This document shows positions 46,123 through 54,428 of a DNA stretch of 64,000 nucleotides, one piece after another. The translations under genes were made by a program, and so were the position numbers. The stretch spans positions 868,001-932,000 of the forward strand of contig NZ_QGEH01000001.1 of the NCBI RefSeq assembly GCF_003258515.1, in the 5' to 3' direction. Below the pieces are notes generated by a model, which was not told where the DNA came from, did no database searches, and worked only from the letters and a program-made list of their open reading frames with translations. The stretch's first letter is position 1, and each line of letters starts with the position of its first letter. Source of the DNA: Marinobacter bohaiensis. GTDB lineage: Bacteria; Pseudomonadota; Gammaproteobacteria; Pseudomonadales; Oleiphilaceae.

Positions 46123-47040
46123 GTGTCCCTGATCCCGCGAATCCGCCAGACCCTGGCGGTGCTGTTGCTGTGCATGTCCGGCCCGGTCCTGGCGGCCGAT
46201 CCGGTAGTGGTGTCCTCCAAGATCGATACCGAAGGTTCGGTGCTGGGGCAGATGATCCTGCAGAGCCTGGAGCGCGCGGGCATCCCGGTGGAAAACCGCA
46301 TCCAGCTCGGCGCCACCAACATCGTGCGCAACGCCATCAAGGCGGGTGAGATCGATATTTACCCGGAGTACACCGGCAACGCCGGTTTCTTCTACGACAT
46401 GGCCGACAGCGATGTGTGGAAGGACGCCGACAAAGCCTATGAGATGGCCGGCAAGCTTGACTACGACGCCGAGAAAATCGTCTGGCTGACGCCCGCCGAC
46501 GCCAACAACACCTGGGCCATGAGCGTGCGCGGCGACCTCGCCCGGGAAGCGGGCCTGACCACCCTTGATGACCTGGCCGCCTACATCAACGACGGCGGCG
46601 ACTTCCGGTTCGCCGCCAGCGCCGAATTCGTTGAGTCCGCCAGTGCGTTGCCGGCGTTCCAGCAGGCCTATGGCTTCAAGCTCGACGCCGACCAGCTGTT
46701 GGTGCTCTCCGGCGGAAACACCGCCGCCACCATGCGCGCCGCAGCGCTCAACGACAACGACGTCAACGGCGCCATGACCTACGGCACCGACGGCGGCCTC
46801 AACGCCCTCGACCTGAAAGTGCTGACCGACACCCGCGGCGTACAGCCGGTTTACCAGCCGGCGCCGATCGTGCGCGAGGCGGTGCTGGAGGCCTACCCCG
46901 GAATCCGTGACGCGCTCCGGCCGGTGTTCGAGTCGCTCGACCTGGAAACCCTGCAGCGCCTGAATGGCGAGGTGGCGGTGAACGGCGCACCGGCGGCCGA
47001 CGTGGCTCGCCAGTACCTGGATTCCCTGAAACAGGATTGA
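46123..47040 (+). CDS. osmF: glycine-betaine-type ABC substrate-binding protein (OsmF/YehZ)
   Basis: A 305-residue exported protein of the OpuAC/YehZ group. The signal peptide is about 1-25 (LIPRIRQTLAVLLLCMSGPVLA). The mature part opens DPVVVSSKIDTEGSVLGQMILQ, and the conserved AGEIDIYPEYTGN follows. The start is taken as GTG 46123 because AAGGAG sits 6 bases upstream and it gives a compact signal peptide; ATGs at 46069 and 46096 inside the duplication are alternatives. It heads the yehZYXW-type operon; the E. coli system is osmotically regulated and has low betaine affinity. Confidence 0.9.
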   Translation: MSLIPRIRQTLAVLLLCMSGPVLAADPVVVSSKIDTEGSVLGQMILQSLERAGIPVENRIQLGATNIVRNAIKAGEIDIYPEYTGNAGFFYDMADSDVWKDADKAYEMAGKLDYDAEKIVWLTPADANNTWAMSVRGDLAREAGLTTLDDLAAYINDGGDFRFAASAEFVESASALPAFQQAYGFKLDADQLLVLSGGNTAATMRAAALNDNDVNGAMTYGTDGGLNALDLKVLTDTRGVQPVYQPAPIVREAVLEAYPGIRDALRPVFESLDLETLQRLNGEVAVNGAPAADVARQYLDSLKQD

Positions 47041-47042
47041 CC

Positions 47043-48215
47043 TTGTCCCATCCGGATAAACGGCCCAGCCGGGTGCTGCCGGTGCTGGGCCTGATGGCGC
47101 TCATTCTCGTCTGGTCGCTGGATCTGGGCAGTATCCAGCCCAACCGGATCGTGCCGGGGACCGGCTATGGCCTCTTCAGTGCGGTGGGCTTGAGCGGCGC
47201 CGCTGTGGTTACCCTGTTCCTGCTGGCGGTTGTGGCCCTGGCCATACTGTCCGTGCGGCGGCGTTCGCTGATGCTTTCGTTGGGGCTGGTTTTGGCCCTT
47301 GCCGCCCTCCCGCTGCTGCTGATCCGCTTCACCGGCCTGCACCTGCCGGCGGATGCACCCTACGCCCGCAGTGCCATCGGTGCCGGCTTCTGGGCATTGC
47401 TGTTCCTGCTGGTGCTGATGCTGATTGAGGTGCTGGGCCGGCGGGGCAGCGGCCGATGGAGCCAACTGGCGGTACTGGGCCTGATTCTCGGGGCGTGGGG
47501 CTGGCTGTTCAGCCGTCCGGCGTTGTCGAGCCTGTCGCTGGTGCGCGAGTTCGACAACCGGCCGGATCAGTTCGTCCAGGCTCTCTGGGCCCACCTCGGG
47601 CTGGCCCTGGGCGCGGTGGCGATCAGCTTCGTGCTGGCCTTCGCCCTGGCGCTGAAAATGATGCGCAACGAGCGTTGGCGCCGCCCGGTCATGTCCCTGG
47701 CCAGTTTCCTGCAGACCATTCCCAGCCTGGCGTTGTTCGGCCTGCTGATCGCGCCGCTCAGCGCCCTCAGCTCGGCCTTGCCCTGGCTGCAGGAGCTGGG
47801 CGTGCGCGGTATTGGCTGGGCGCCGGCGCTGCTGGCCCTGATTGCCTATAGCCTGCTGCCGATGGTGCGCAACACCTATGTGGCGCTGACCGAGGTGCCC
47901 GGATCGGTGCTGGAAGCCGGGCAGGGGATGGGCATGAACCCGCGCCAGTTGTTCCTGCAGGTGCGTCTGCCGCTGGCGCTGCCGGTCATCGTTGAAGGCG
48001 TGCGCATCACCACCATTCAGGCCATGGGGCTGACCGCCGTCGCGGCGCTGGTTGGCGCGGGTGGTTTCGGAACCTTTATCTTCCAGGGACTGGGGCAGGC
48101 GGCCATGGACCTGGTGCTGCTTGGCGCGCTGCCGACCATTGCCCTGGCGCTGGCCGCCGATGCCATGCTGTCGGCCCTGGCGGCCGCCCTGCAGGCCCGC
48201 CCCGTGCCCGCATGA
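47043..48215 (+). CDS. yehY: osmoprotectant ABC permease YehY
   Basis: A 390-residue membrane protein: about four N-terminal helices, as in E. coli YehY, followed by the conserved permease core of about 200 residues. The core holds the coupling stretch EAGQGMGMNPRQLFLQVRLPLALP and GLTAVAALVGAGGFG. The start is non-ATG: TTG at 47043 (AGGA upstream) or the in-frame TTG at 47037 that overlaps the osmF stop. It pairs with the second permease YehW and the ATPase YehX. Confidence 0.88.
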   Translation: MSHPDKRPSRVLPVLGLMALILVWSLDLGSIQPNRIVPGTGYGLFSAVGLSGAAVVTLFLLAVVALAILSVRRRSLMLSLGLVLALAALPLLLIRFTGLHLPADAPYARSAIGAGFWALLFLLVLMLIEVLGRRGSGRWSQLAVLGLILGAWGWLFSRPALSSLSLVREFDNRPDQFVQALWAHLGLALGAVAISFVLAFALALKMMRNERWRRPVMSLASFLQTIPSLALFGLLIAPLSALSSALPWLQELGVRGIGWAPALLALIAYSLLPMVRNTYVALTEVPGSVLEAGQGMGMNPRQLFLQVRLPLALPVIVEGVRITTIQAMGLTAVAALVGAGGFGTFIFQGLGQAAMDLVLLGALPTIALALAADAMLSALAAALQARPVPA

Positions 48216-48279
48216 GTGTTGACGTAGAGCCGCAGGAGCGTTGCTGAAGAGGGATGAGAGTGTTGAGGAGTTCACCGCA

Positions 48280-49227
48280 ATGATCGAACTGAAGAACGTC
48301 ACCCGCCGTTTCGGCGACACGGTTGCGGTCGATCACATCGACCTGACCATCGAGACCGGCGAGGTGTGCGTGCTGGTGGGCAGCTCCGGGTGTGGCAAGT
48401 CCACCACCCTGAAGATGATCAACCGCCTGTTGCCCCACAGCAGCGGCGAGATCCTGATCGATGGCGAGGACATCAACGCGGTGGACCCGGACCGGTTGCG
48501 CATCAATATGGGCTACGCGATCCAGGGCACCGGGCTGTTCCCGCACTGGAGCGTGGCGCGCAACATCGCCCTGGTGCCCAACCTGCTGGACTGGCCCCGG
48601 GAGCGCATCGACGCCCGCGTCGCCGAGCTGCTCAGTCTGTTCGGGCTGGACCCGGCCGGGTTCGCCCACAAATACCCGCACCAGCTGTCCGGCGGCCAGG
48701 CCCAGCGGGTAGGCGTGGCCCGGGCGCTGGCGGCGGACCCCAATATCCTGCTGATGGACGAGCCATTTGGGGCGCTCGACGCCATTACCCGCGAGAGCCT
48801 GCAGCAGGAAATGCTGCGCCTGCAGCGCCAGCTCAAGAAAACCACGGTGTTCGTCACCCACGACATCGACGAGGCCCTGCGCCTGGCCACCCGCATCGCG
48901 GTCATGGACCAGGGGCGCATTGTCCAGCACGACACACCGGAGAACATCCTGCGCCGGCCGGCCTCGGACTTCGTCGAGAGCCTGGTGGGCAAGCAGGATC
49001 GGGGCTTGCGCCTGCTTGCCCTGCGTCCGGTGCGCGACCTGATGATCCCTCACGCCAAGCCGCGGCCGGCGGAGCCCGGGCAGGATGGCCTGCGCGAGGA
49101 CGACAACCTGCGCCTGGCGCTGTCGGTGATGATGTGGCAGGACCTGCCGCAGGTGTCCGTGTTCGACGCCCAGGGCTTTGAGACCGGCGTGCTCAGCCGG
49201 GAACGGCTGATGGCGGTGGCGGCCTGA
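48280..49227 (+). CDS. yehX: osmoprotectant ABC ATPase YehX
   Basis: A 315-residue OpuA/ProV-like ATPase. Walker A is GSSGCGKST (about 36), the signature is LSGGQAQRVGVARALA, Walker B is ILLMDEPFGALDAI and the switch is FVTHDIDEALRLA. The C-terminal extension after residue 240 is shorter than a full CBS pair. The ATG at 48280 follows GAGGAG. Its stop overlaps the start of the yehW gene by one base. Confidence 0.92.
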   Translation: MIELKNVTRRFGDTVAVDHIDLTIETGEVCVLVGSSGCGKSTTLKMINRLLPHSSGEILIDGEDINAVDPDRLRINMGYAIQGTGLFPHWSVARNIALVPNLLDWPRERIDARVAELLSLFGLDPAGFAHKYPHQLSGGQAQRVGVARALAADPNILLMDEPFGALDAITRESLQQEMLRLQRQLKKTTVFVTHDIDEALRLATRIAVMDQGRIVQHDTPENILRRPASDFVESLVGKQDRGLRLLALRPVRDLMIPHAKPRPAEPGQDGLREDDNLRLALSVMMWQDLPQVSVFDAQGFETGVLSRERLMAVAA

Positions 49228-49973
49228 TGCGGCACTGGCTGGCCCCCGTACTCTGGATGCTGCTCCTGCTCGCCCTGACGCTCGGGATGCCGTTGCTGGA
49301 GCCGGTCTTCCGCTGGTTGCAGCCGGATACGGCTAACGTGATCTACGACCGCTCGTCGTTCCTGTCGCTGCTGGGTAACCACGGTCTGCTGGTGCTGGTG
49401 TCGGCGCTGGTGGGCACCGTCGCGGCGGTGTCCGGCGGCCTCTTCGTGACCCGTTCGTCGGGGCGGGATTTTCTGCCCCTGGTGAGCCAGATCGCCGCCA
49501 TAGGCCAGACGTTCCCGCCGGTGGCGGTGCTGGCGCTGGCGGTGCCGGCACTGGGCTTCGGCGAGGGGCCCACCCTGGTGGCGTTGATTCTCTACGGCTT
49601 GTTGCCGATCCTGCGCAATACCCTGGCCGGCATCGATGGTATTGATCCCACCGTCATCCAGGCGGCCCGCGGCATGGGGATGTCCGCCCGACAGGTGCTG
49701 CTGCAGGTGGAGTTGCCCCTGGCCGGACGGGTGATCCTGGCCGGCATCCGCACCTCGGTCACCATCAACATCGCCACGGCGGCCATCGGCTCCACCGTCG
49801 GTGCCCGGACCCTGGGCGATCCGGTGATCGCCGGACTGGTCAACGGCAATACCGCCTTCGTGCTGCAGGGAGCGATCCTGATTGGCTTGCTGGCGCTGGC
49901 TACCGACAGTGTGTTCGAGGCGCTGGAGCGGAACTGGGAACGGCACTACGGTATTCGCTATGCTCCGGCCTGA
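49227..49973 (+). CDS. yehW: osmoprotectant ABC permease YehW
   Basis: A 248-residue permease with about six helices and the coupling motif QAARGMGMSARQVLLQVELPLAG, closely related to that of YehY. It is the last gene of the osmF-yehYXW unit and overlaps the ATPase stop (TGATG). Together they form a four-component importer with two different permeases. Confidence 0.92.
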   Translation: MRHWLAPVLWMLLLLALTLGMPLLEPVFRWLQPDTANVIYDRSSFLSLLGNHGLLVLVSALVGTVAAVSGGLFVTRSSGRDFLPLVSQIAAIGQTFPPVAVLALAVPALGFGEGPTLVALILYGLLPILRNTLAGIDGIDPTVIQAARGMGMSARQVLLQVELPLAGRVILAGIRTSVTINIATAAIGSTVGARTLGDPVIAGLVNGNTAFVLQGAILIGLLALATDSVFEALERNWERHYGIRYAPA

Positions 49974-50038
49974 ACGACGACATTTCCAGTATCGCGGCCG
50001 GTGACTACCATGACATCGTCAACCGGCTGGAGAGGCCC

Positions 50039-50359
50039 ATGAAGTACATTTTCGAAGTCACCGTCAAAGATGGCCACACCGCTGAGGAATACGCCGACGC
50101 CTGGGTGCGCGCCAGCGAGCTGATCCAGCAGGCGCCGGGCGCACGGGGCACCGAACTGCACCGGATGATCGGCGATCCCCGGCGTCTGATCGCCATCGCC
50201 CACTGGGACACCAAGGCCAATCGCGATGCCATGGAATCGAAGCCCAACGAGGAGATCAAGGCGATCATCCGCAGCGCCGCCCCGTTCGTGGAGATTCGCC
50301 GCGTGGGCGAATTCGAGGAGCCGGAATGGGTGGTCATTCCTGACCCGGATCGGCAATGA
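50039..50359 (+). CDS. small ABM/dimeric alpha-beta barrel domain protein
   Basis: A 106-residue protein beginning MKYIFEVTVKDGHTAEEYADAWVRASELIQQAPGARGTELHRMIGDPRRLIAIAHWDTKANRDAM, the pattern of an antibiotic-biosynthesis-monooxygenase/RedY-like fold: a sheet with two helices. There are no catalytic residues to fix a reaction. It follows the osmF operon by 65 bases and may be expressed separately. Confidence 0.75.
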   Translation: MKYIFEVTVKDGHTAEEYADAWVRASELIQQAPGARGTELHRMIGDPRRLIAIAHWDTKANRDAMESKPNEEIKAIIRSAAPFVEIRRVGEFEEPEWVVIPDPDRQ

Positions 50360-50390
50360 GTGCGGATGGCATAGGTGTAATGTGCCCGGG

Positions 50391-50409
50391 TAGTTTCTAA
50401 GTTAAACTA
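50391..50409. repeat. short dyad TAGTTT / AAACTA
   Basis: The arms TAGTTT (50391-50396) and AAACTA (50404-50409) lie in an AT-rich patch about 55 bases before the start of the 152-residue protein. It could be part of its promoter or an operator. Confidence 0.3.
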
Positions 50410-50462
50410 AAAGTCGGTCATCGCGAGAACGGCGTCGAGTCCCCGATAACGGAGAGCCATCG

Positions 50463-50921
50463 ATGGAAATCAAGACGTTCGAAGATCTGATCGACTGGGC
50501 GCGGCAGCTCCACGCCCACCTGTCCAGCAGCCTGGAAGACTCGGCCGGGCGCAACGAGGACGAGCGCGCCAGCGCGCTGCTGCAATATCTTGCGACGCAC
50601 GAGTCGGAACTGGAACGCATTACCCGCGAGTTCGAAAAGCAGGCGGACCCCAATGTGTTGCAAACCTGCCTGTACGATTTCTTCAACCTTCACCCGTTCG
50701 AAACGCGGCGCAAGACCGATACCCACTACGCCAGCCTGAACTTCGAGGAGATTGCCCGGGAAGTCTTCGAGTTCCATGACGAGCTGATCGCGCTCTACGA
50801 GAGCCTGATCCGCAAGGCCGAGATCCCCGAGGTGTCCGAGTTGATGGAGGAGCTGCTGGCGATGGAGAAGAACGAATCTATGCGCCTGGCGCGCCAGATC
50901 CGCAGCATGGACGACGTCTGA
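50463..50921 (+). CDS. conserved hypothetical all-helical protein, 152 residues
   Basis: No family is recognised with confidence. The protein is acidic and appears entirely helical: heptad-like runs at about 8-30, 38-62, 82-118 and 120-148. It contains repeated E-x2-H and E-x-x-E patterns such as HESELERI, EIAREVFEFHDELIALYE and MEELLAMEKNE. This recalls ferritin-like or bromodomain-like four-helix bundles and hints at, but does not prove, a di-iron site. It has one tryptophan and one cysteine. The start follows GGAGAG. A clear terminator hairpin closes the gene, so it is an independent unit. Confidence 0.7.
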   Translation: MEIKTFEDLIDWARQLHAHLSSSLEDSAGRNEDERASALLQYLATHESELERITREFEKQADPNVLQTCLYDFFNLHPFETRRKTDTHYASLNFEEIAREVFEFHDELIALYESLIRKAEIPEVSELMEELLAMEKNESMRLARQIRSMDDV

Positions 50922-50956
50922 CAGCCGTCGTATCCCGACATCCTGCGGGATCAAGG

Positions 50957-50980
50957 CGGGGGCCGGCGTGGCGGCCCCCG
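50957..50980 (+). terminator. intrinsic terminator after the 152-residue protein gene
   Basis: The arms CGGGGGCC and GGCCCCCG pair perfectly (8 bp) around an 8-base loop and are followed by TTTCTGG. It stands between convergent genes and could serve both directions. Confidence 0.65.
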
Positions 50981-50988
50981 TTTCTGGT

Positions 50989-51882
50989 TCAGATGTGGGC
51001 GCCCAGGAAATCCAGCACCGGGGCGACGACGGTGTCATGCCACAGAATCCGGTGGTGGCCGAGACCCTGTGTGCGCAACACCTGCGATGTTTCCCAGAGA
51101 CGTCCGACCTGCTCGCTGTGACCGGGCGCGACGGCGCGATCGGTGCTGTCGACCACCACCAGGCCCTGGGCCGGCAGGGTCGGCGCCAGCCGCGACAGCG
51201 ACAGCTCGTCCCAGACGCGACGGCCGAACCGCTCCGCCATCAGACGCCGGTGTACGTCCAGGGTCTTTTCCGGGATGCCCAGATCGACGCCCAGTCGATC
51301 CACCACCGACGCCAGGTCCAGCGGCGGGGCCAGCAATACCAGTCGTTGCGTGCCAAGGCCGTCGGCAATGGCCCGCGCCGCCGCCAGAGTCCCGAGAGAA
51401 TGGGCCAGCACCCCGTAGACGCCCCCCACGCTGTCCGCCACATGCCGCACGACGGCGCTCATCTCGTACAGGTCCGTCTGGCGACCCTGGGCCCGGCCAT
51501 GGGCCGGCGCGTCGAACAGCACCACCCGGAAGCCGGCGGCCACCAGCGGCTCGACGTAGGCGCCGAACTGGATGCCGGCGCCGGACCAGCCGTGGACGCC
51601 CAGAATCACGGGCCCGCTTCCCCAGCTGTACACCGGAAGCGTATTGGCGCCCTGATGCAGTTGGGTATGGGCCTCTGCCCGGTCGAGCAGGGGCTCGTAG
51701 CGCGACGGCATGGGCAACCGTCCGGGCCGGAAGAAACGCTGGTGTACCAGACGGCCGGCGGCTTCCGGAGACAGGCGGTCGTAGATTGTCAGCGCCTTGT
51801 GTGTGGCGACCTGGCGCCAGGATTTCCGGGCCGGCGCCGGTTGGGGAACGGCATCGGCAATCGATTTCATGTGGATGGTCAT
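50989..51882 (-). CDS. alpha/beta hydrolase
   Basis: A 297-residue hydrolase. The oxyanion strand is GVHGWSGAGIQFG, DAPAHGRAQG follows, and the nucleophile Ser is in GVLAHSLGT (Ala replaces the first Gly of GxSxG). The catalytic His is probably in LGHHRILW near the C-terminus. There is no signal peptide, and the substrate is unknown. It is divergent from a GlxA-type regulator gene 110 bases away, which probably controls it. The start at 51882 follows GGGAG. Confidence 0.85.
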   Translation of the reverse strand: MTIHMKSIADAVPQPAPARKSWRQVATHKALTIYDRLSPEAAGRLVHQRFFRPGRLPMPSRYEPLLDRAEAHTQLHQGANTLPVYSWGSGPVILGVHGWSGAGIQFGAYVEPLVAAGFRVVLFDAPAHGRAQGRQTDLYEMSAVVRHVADSVGGVYGVLAHSLGTLAAARAIADGLGTQRLVLLAPPLDLASVVDRLGVDLGIPEKTLDVHRRLMAERFGRRVWDELSLSRLAPTLPAQGLVVVDSTDRAVAPGHSEQVGRLWETSQVLRTQGLGHHRILWHDTVVAPVLDFLGAHI

Positions 51883-51952
51883 AGCGAGTCTCCCAGTGGA
51901 TGCTGCTGTGAACGACAGGCTCAGGTTAGGGCTTGTGCGGCCGACGTCGGAG

Positions 51953-51966
51953 TGTCATATTTGACA
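51953..51966. promoter_or_regulatory. TGTCA-N4-TGACA dyad between hydrolase and regulator genes
   Basis: The arms TGTCA and TGACA flank TATT. The dyad is 26 bases before the regulator's start and 70 bases from the hydrolase start, a natural place for the GlxA-type regulator to bind. An additional overlapping TTGACA lies in the same place. Confidence 0.4.
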
Positions 51967-51992
51967 TTAAAGGTGCGAAAAGGGACATATCG

Positions 51993-53018
51993 ATGATTCG
52001 TGTTGCCGTGCTTGCCCAGCCGGACTGCCACGCGTCCGGCATCCACGGGGTGATGGACTTCTTCACCGTCGCCCACTATTGCGCGCGGATGGACGCCGCC
52101 GCGACCGGCTTCGAATGCCATATCGTCACCGTCGACGATCAGCCGGTACGCGGCTACAGCGGTGCCCTGGTCACACCCACCTGCGACCGGGCCGCGATCC
52201 AGCCGGATCTGATCGTGATCGGCTCGGCCATCGAGGCGGCGCTGGTGGATCGGGGGCTGGAGCGCTCGCTGGCGGCGGCCGAGCCGGTGTTCGGCTGGTT
52301 ACGAGCGGCCCGCGAGCGTGGCGCGATGCTGGCGAGTGTCTGCACCGGCAGCTTCATTCTGGCGGCGGCGGGGTTGCTTGATGGCTGCGTGGCCACCACC
52401 CACTGGCGGGCGGCGGCGCTGTTCCGTCGGCGTTTCCCGGCGGTGCGGCTGGAGGAAAGCGAGCTGGTGGTGGACAACGGGCAGGTGGTTTGTGCCGGGG
52501 GCGCCACGGCGTTCGTCGATCTGTGTCTCTACCTGGTCGAACGGCTGGCGTCGCCGGCGGTGGCGCTGGCCTGCAGTAAGCTGCTGGTGCTGGACAACCG
52601 GCGCCAGGAGCAGACGCCCTACATGAGTTTCTACGGCCACAAGGCCCACACCGACGCGGCCATCCATAAGGCCCAGACCTGGCTGGAGGCCCACTACGCC
52701 GGGCCGGTAGCGATGGATGAGGTGGCTGCGGTGGCGGGGTTGGGCGCGCGGACCTTCAAGCGCCGCTTCAAGGAGGCCACCGGCGAGACGCCCCTTGGCT
52801 ACCTGCAGCATGTGCGCATCGAGGCAGCCAAGCATCTGCTGGAATCCAGTGGTCGGCAGACCTCGCAGGTGATCTGGGCGGTGGGCTACGAGGATGCCAG
52901 CTCTTTCCGCCGTCTGTTCAAGCGCACGGTGGGCTGCACCATGGAACAATATCGCCGGCGCTTCAGCTACGTGGTGCCGTCGGCGGGACGGCGGCAGCCC
53001 CGTCCCGCGGAGGTGTAA
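51993..53018 (+). CDS. GlxA family AraC-type transcriptional regulator
   Basis: A 341-residue regulator with two domains. The N-terminal DJ-1/PfpI-like domain (about 1-190) has SVCTGSFILAAAGLLDGCVATTHW with the amidotransferase-like Cys. The C-terminal AraC DNA-binding domain (about 225-325) has MDEVAAVAGLGARTFKRRFKEATGETPLGYLQHVRIEAAKHLLE. Such regulators often control catabolism of amines or quaternary ammonium compounds. The ATG at 51993 has AAAAGGGA upstream. It is divergent from the hydrolase gene with a dyad between. Confidence 0.9.
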   Translation: MIRVAVLAQPDCHASGIHGVMDFFTVAHYCARMDAAATGFECHIVTVDDQPVRGYSGALVTPTCDRAAIQPDLIVIGSAIEAALVDRGLERSLAAAEPVFGWLRAARERGAMLASVCTGSFILAAAGLLDGCVATTHWRAAALFRRRFPAVRLEESELVVDNGQVVCAGGATAFVDLCLYLVERLASPAVALACSKLLVLDNRRQEQTPYMSFYGHKAHTDAAIHKAQTWLEAHYAGPVAMDEVAAVAGLGARTFKRRFKEATGETPLGYLQHVRIEAAKHLLESSGRQTSQVIWAVGYEDASSFRRLFKRTVGCTMEQYRRRFSYVVPSAGRRQPRPAEV

Positions 53019-53102
53019 ATCAACCGGGATCGGCGTCACTTGTGCCGGATGCGAAGGCGACCTAATCTGCCAGGACAGGCAGCGAGGAAGTGGCCTGTGG
53101 AA

Positions 53103-53140
53103 CCACCGTCATGCGGTGGACAATCTCTATGCGGTAGACA
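53103..53140. repeat. hairpin and direct repeats before the 135-residue protein
   Basis: CCACCG / CGGTGG (53103-53119) form a 6-bp stem. The sequence ATGCGGTGGACA (53111-53122) is repeated as ATGCGGTAGACA (53129-53140), 18 bases on. They lie 27 bases upstream of the start, so they could be leader or operator elements. Confidence 0.35.
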
Positions 53141-53166
53141 TCCTCCACGGAAAAGGAGTCGTTGCC

Positions 53167-53574
53167 ATGCCCGACGTACCCGTTACATCCATCCTGGTGA
53201 TCGCATCCACCTCCACAGCGGCGAATGCGGATTCCAACATGTTCATCGAAGTGCTCATTCCCCAGGTTGCGGGGTCGGAAGCCGCCCTGCCGGGCCCTCA
53301 GGGCTCCACCCAGGTGGTGACCATCCCCGCCTCCGGCACCAAGACCATGAGCCAGATCACCCCCGCGGACATTACCATCAGCACCGAGCCGCCCAACCAG
53401 GGCAACGCCTGGTTGCCGTCGGCGTTCTACGTGCTGGGCAAGGGCGATTCGTCGGATTACGAGGTGATCTGCGCGATTCCCGAGTGGCCCACGGATGTGT
53501 GGCTCAGCGAAGATCCCAATGACCCGAACTCGTTTCCGGCGATCTCGCTGGATCAGGTGCTGAGCCACGTCTGA
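53167..53574 (+). CDS. hypothetical protein, 135 residues, possibly a beta-sandwich
   Basis: I do not recognise this protein. It has a strong AAGGAG ribosome site 8 bases before the ATG. There is no signal peptide and no membrane segment. It is Ser/Thr/Pro-rich with alternating hydrophobic strands: TSILVIASTST, NMFIEVLIPQV, TQVVTIPA, SAFYVLGKG, YEVICAIPEWPTDVWL. Part of the layout (NADSNMFIEV near the start, WL near the end) recalls PLAT/LH2-like beta-sandwiches, but the resemblance is weak. It stands alone between the GlxA-type regulator and tpm. Two short direct repeats and a hairpin precede it. Confidence 0.7.
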   Translation: MPDVPVTSILVIASTSTAANADSNMFIEVLIPQVAGSEAALPGPQGSTQVVTIPASGTKTMSQITPADITISTEPPNQGNAWLPSAFYVLGKGDSSDYEVICAIPEWPTDVWLSEDPNDPNSFPAISLDQVLSHV

Positions 53575-53596
53575 ACCGGGCGTGGCGTGCCCGGAC

Positions 53597-54256
53597 TCAG
53601 GTCTTGCGGCGTAGCCTGAAGACGCTTTCCGAGCCGTGTTCCAGCCCCTTTCGCTTGGCGAACGGATGATCCTTCTCAAGCGGGTTGGTAAGGACGCAGT
53701 CGATGTCGAAGTCGTCGCCGAACAGTTCCGCCACCTCCGCCGGGCTCACATTGAACGGAGGCGGGGTGGTGGCGCCCGTTTCGTAGTCCAGGGTGATCAG
53801 CAGGATGGACGCCTCCTCCGGCAGGATGGCTTCCAGGTGATCGGCGTATTCCCGGCGCATGTTCGGCGGCAGGGCAATCAGGGCGGCGCGGTCGTAGACC
53901 TGGCGCACATGGCGCACGTCGTCCGGCACCAGTTGGAAGAAGTCGCCGCACCAGAGGCTGAGTTCCTCGTGGGTGTAGCGGGTGAACGGCTGGTCGGGAT
54001 GCACCCTGGCCTTGGCTTCGGCCTCCTCGAAAAAATCCTTGCAGGCCACCGGGCTCAGTTCCACGCCGATCACCGGATGCCCGCGGTCGTGCAGCCACCA
54101 CATGTCCTTTGACTTGCCGCACAGCGGAACCAGCACCGTTTCGTTGCCGGTGTGGACCATGTCCGGCCAGTGGTCGTGGAGATAACGGTTCACCGTACCC
54201 TCGTGGAAACCGATTTCCTGCTTCTCCCAGCGGGCGTGCCAGAATTCGTGGTCCAT
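53597..54256 (-). CDS. tpm: thiopurine S-methyltransferase
   Basis: A 219-residue SAM-dependent methyltransferase. FWHARWEKQEIGFHEGTVN at the N-terminus and LVPLCGKSKDMWWLHDRGHPVIGVELS are the Tpm signature; WCGDFFQL and YDRAALIALP follow. It methylates thiopurines, and bacterial members also methylate selenium and tellurium compounds. The start follows AAAGGAGG, one of the strongest sites in the window. Confidence 0.94.
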   Translation of the reverse strand: MDHEFWHARWEKQEIGFHEGTVNRYLHDHWPDMVHTGNETVLVPLCGKSKDMWWLHDRGHPVIGVELSPVACKDFFEEAEAKARVHPDQPFTRYTHEELSLWCGDFFQLVPDDVRHVRQVYDRAALIALPPNMRREYADHLEAILPEEASILLITLDYETGATTPPPFNVSPAEVAELFGDDFDIDCVLTNPLEKDHPFAKRKGLEHGSESVFRLRRKT

Positions 54257-54428
54257 CGACCGACCTCCTTTGCTGTCGCTTTGCGTTCAATCCAGTATGG
54301 ACTCGGAGTCGGCAGGCTGTCAGCTTCTTCGCCGCTTCCTGTCATCTCCGTCATCTGGCACCCGTGATGCGGTCCGCTTCAGCGTGTAAGCTGGAGGGAT
54401 TCCAGACCTTTACCGCCAGGGAACGATC

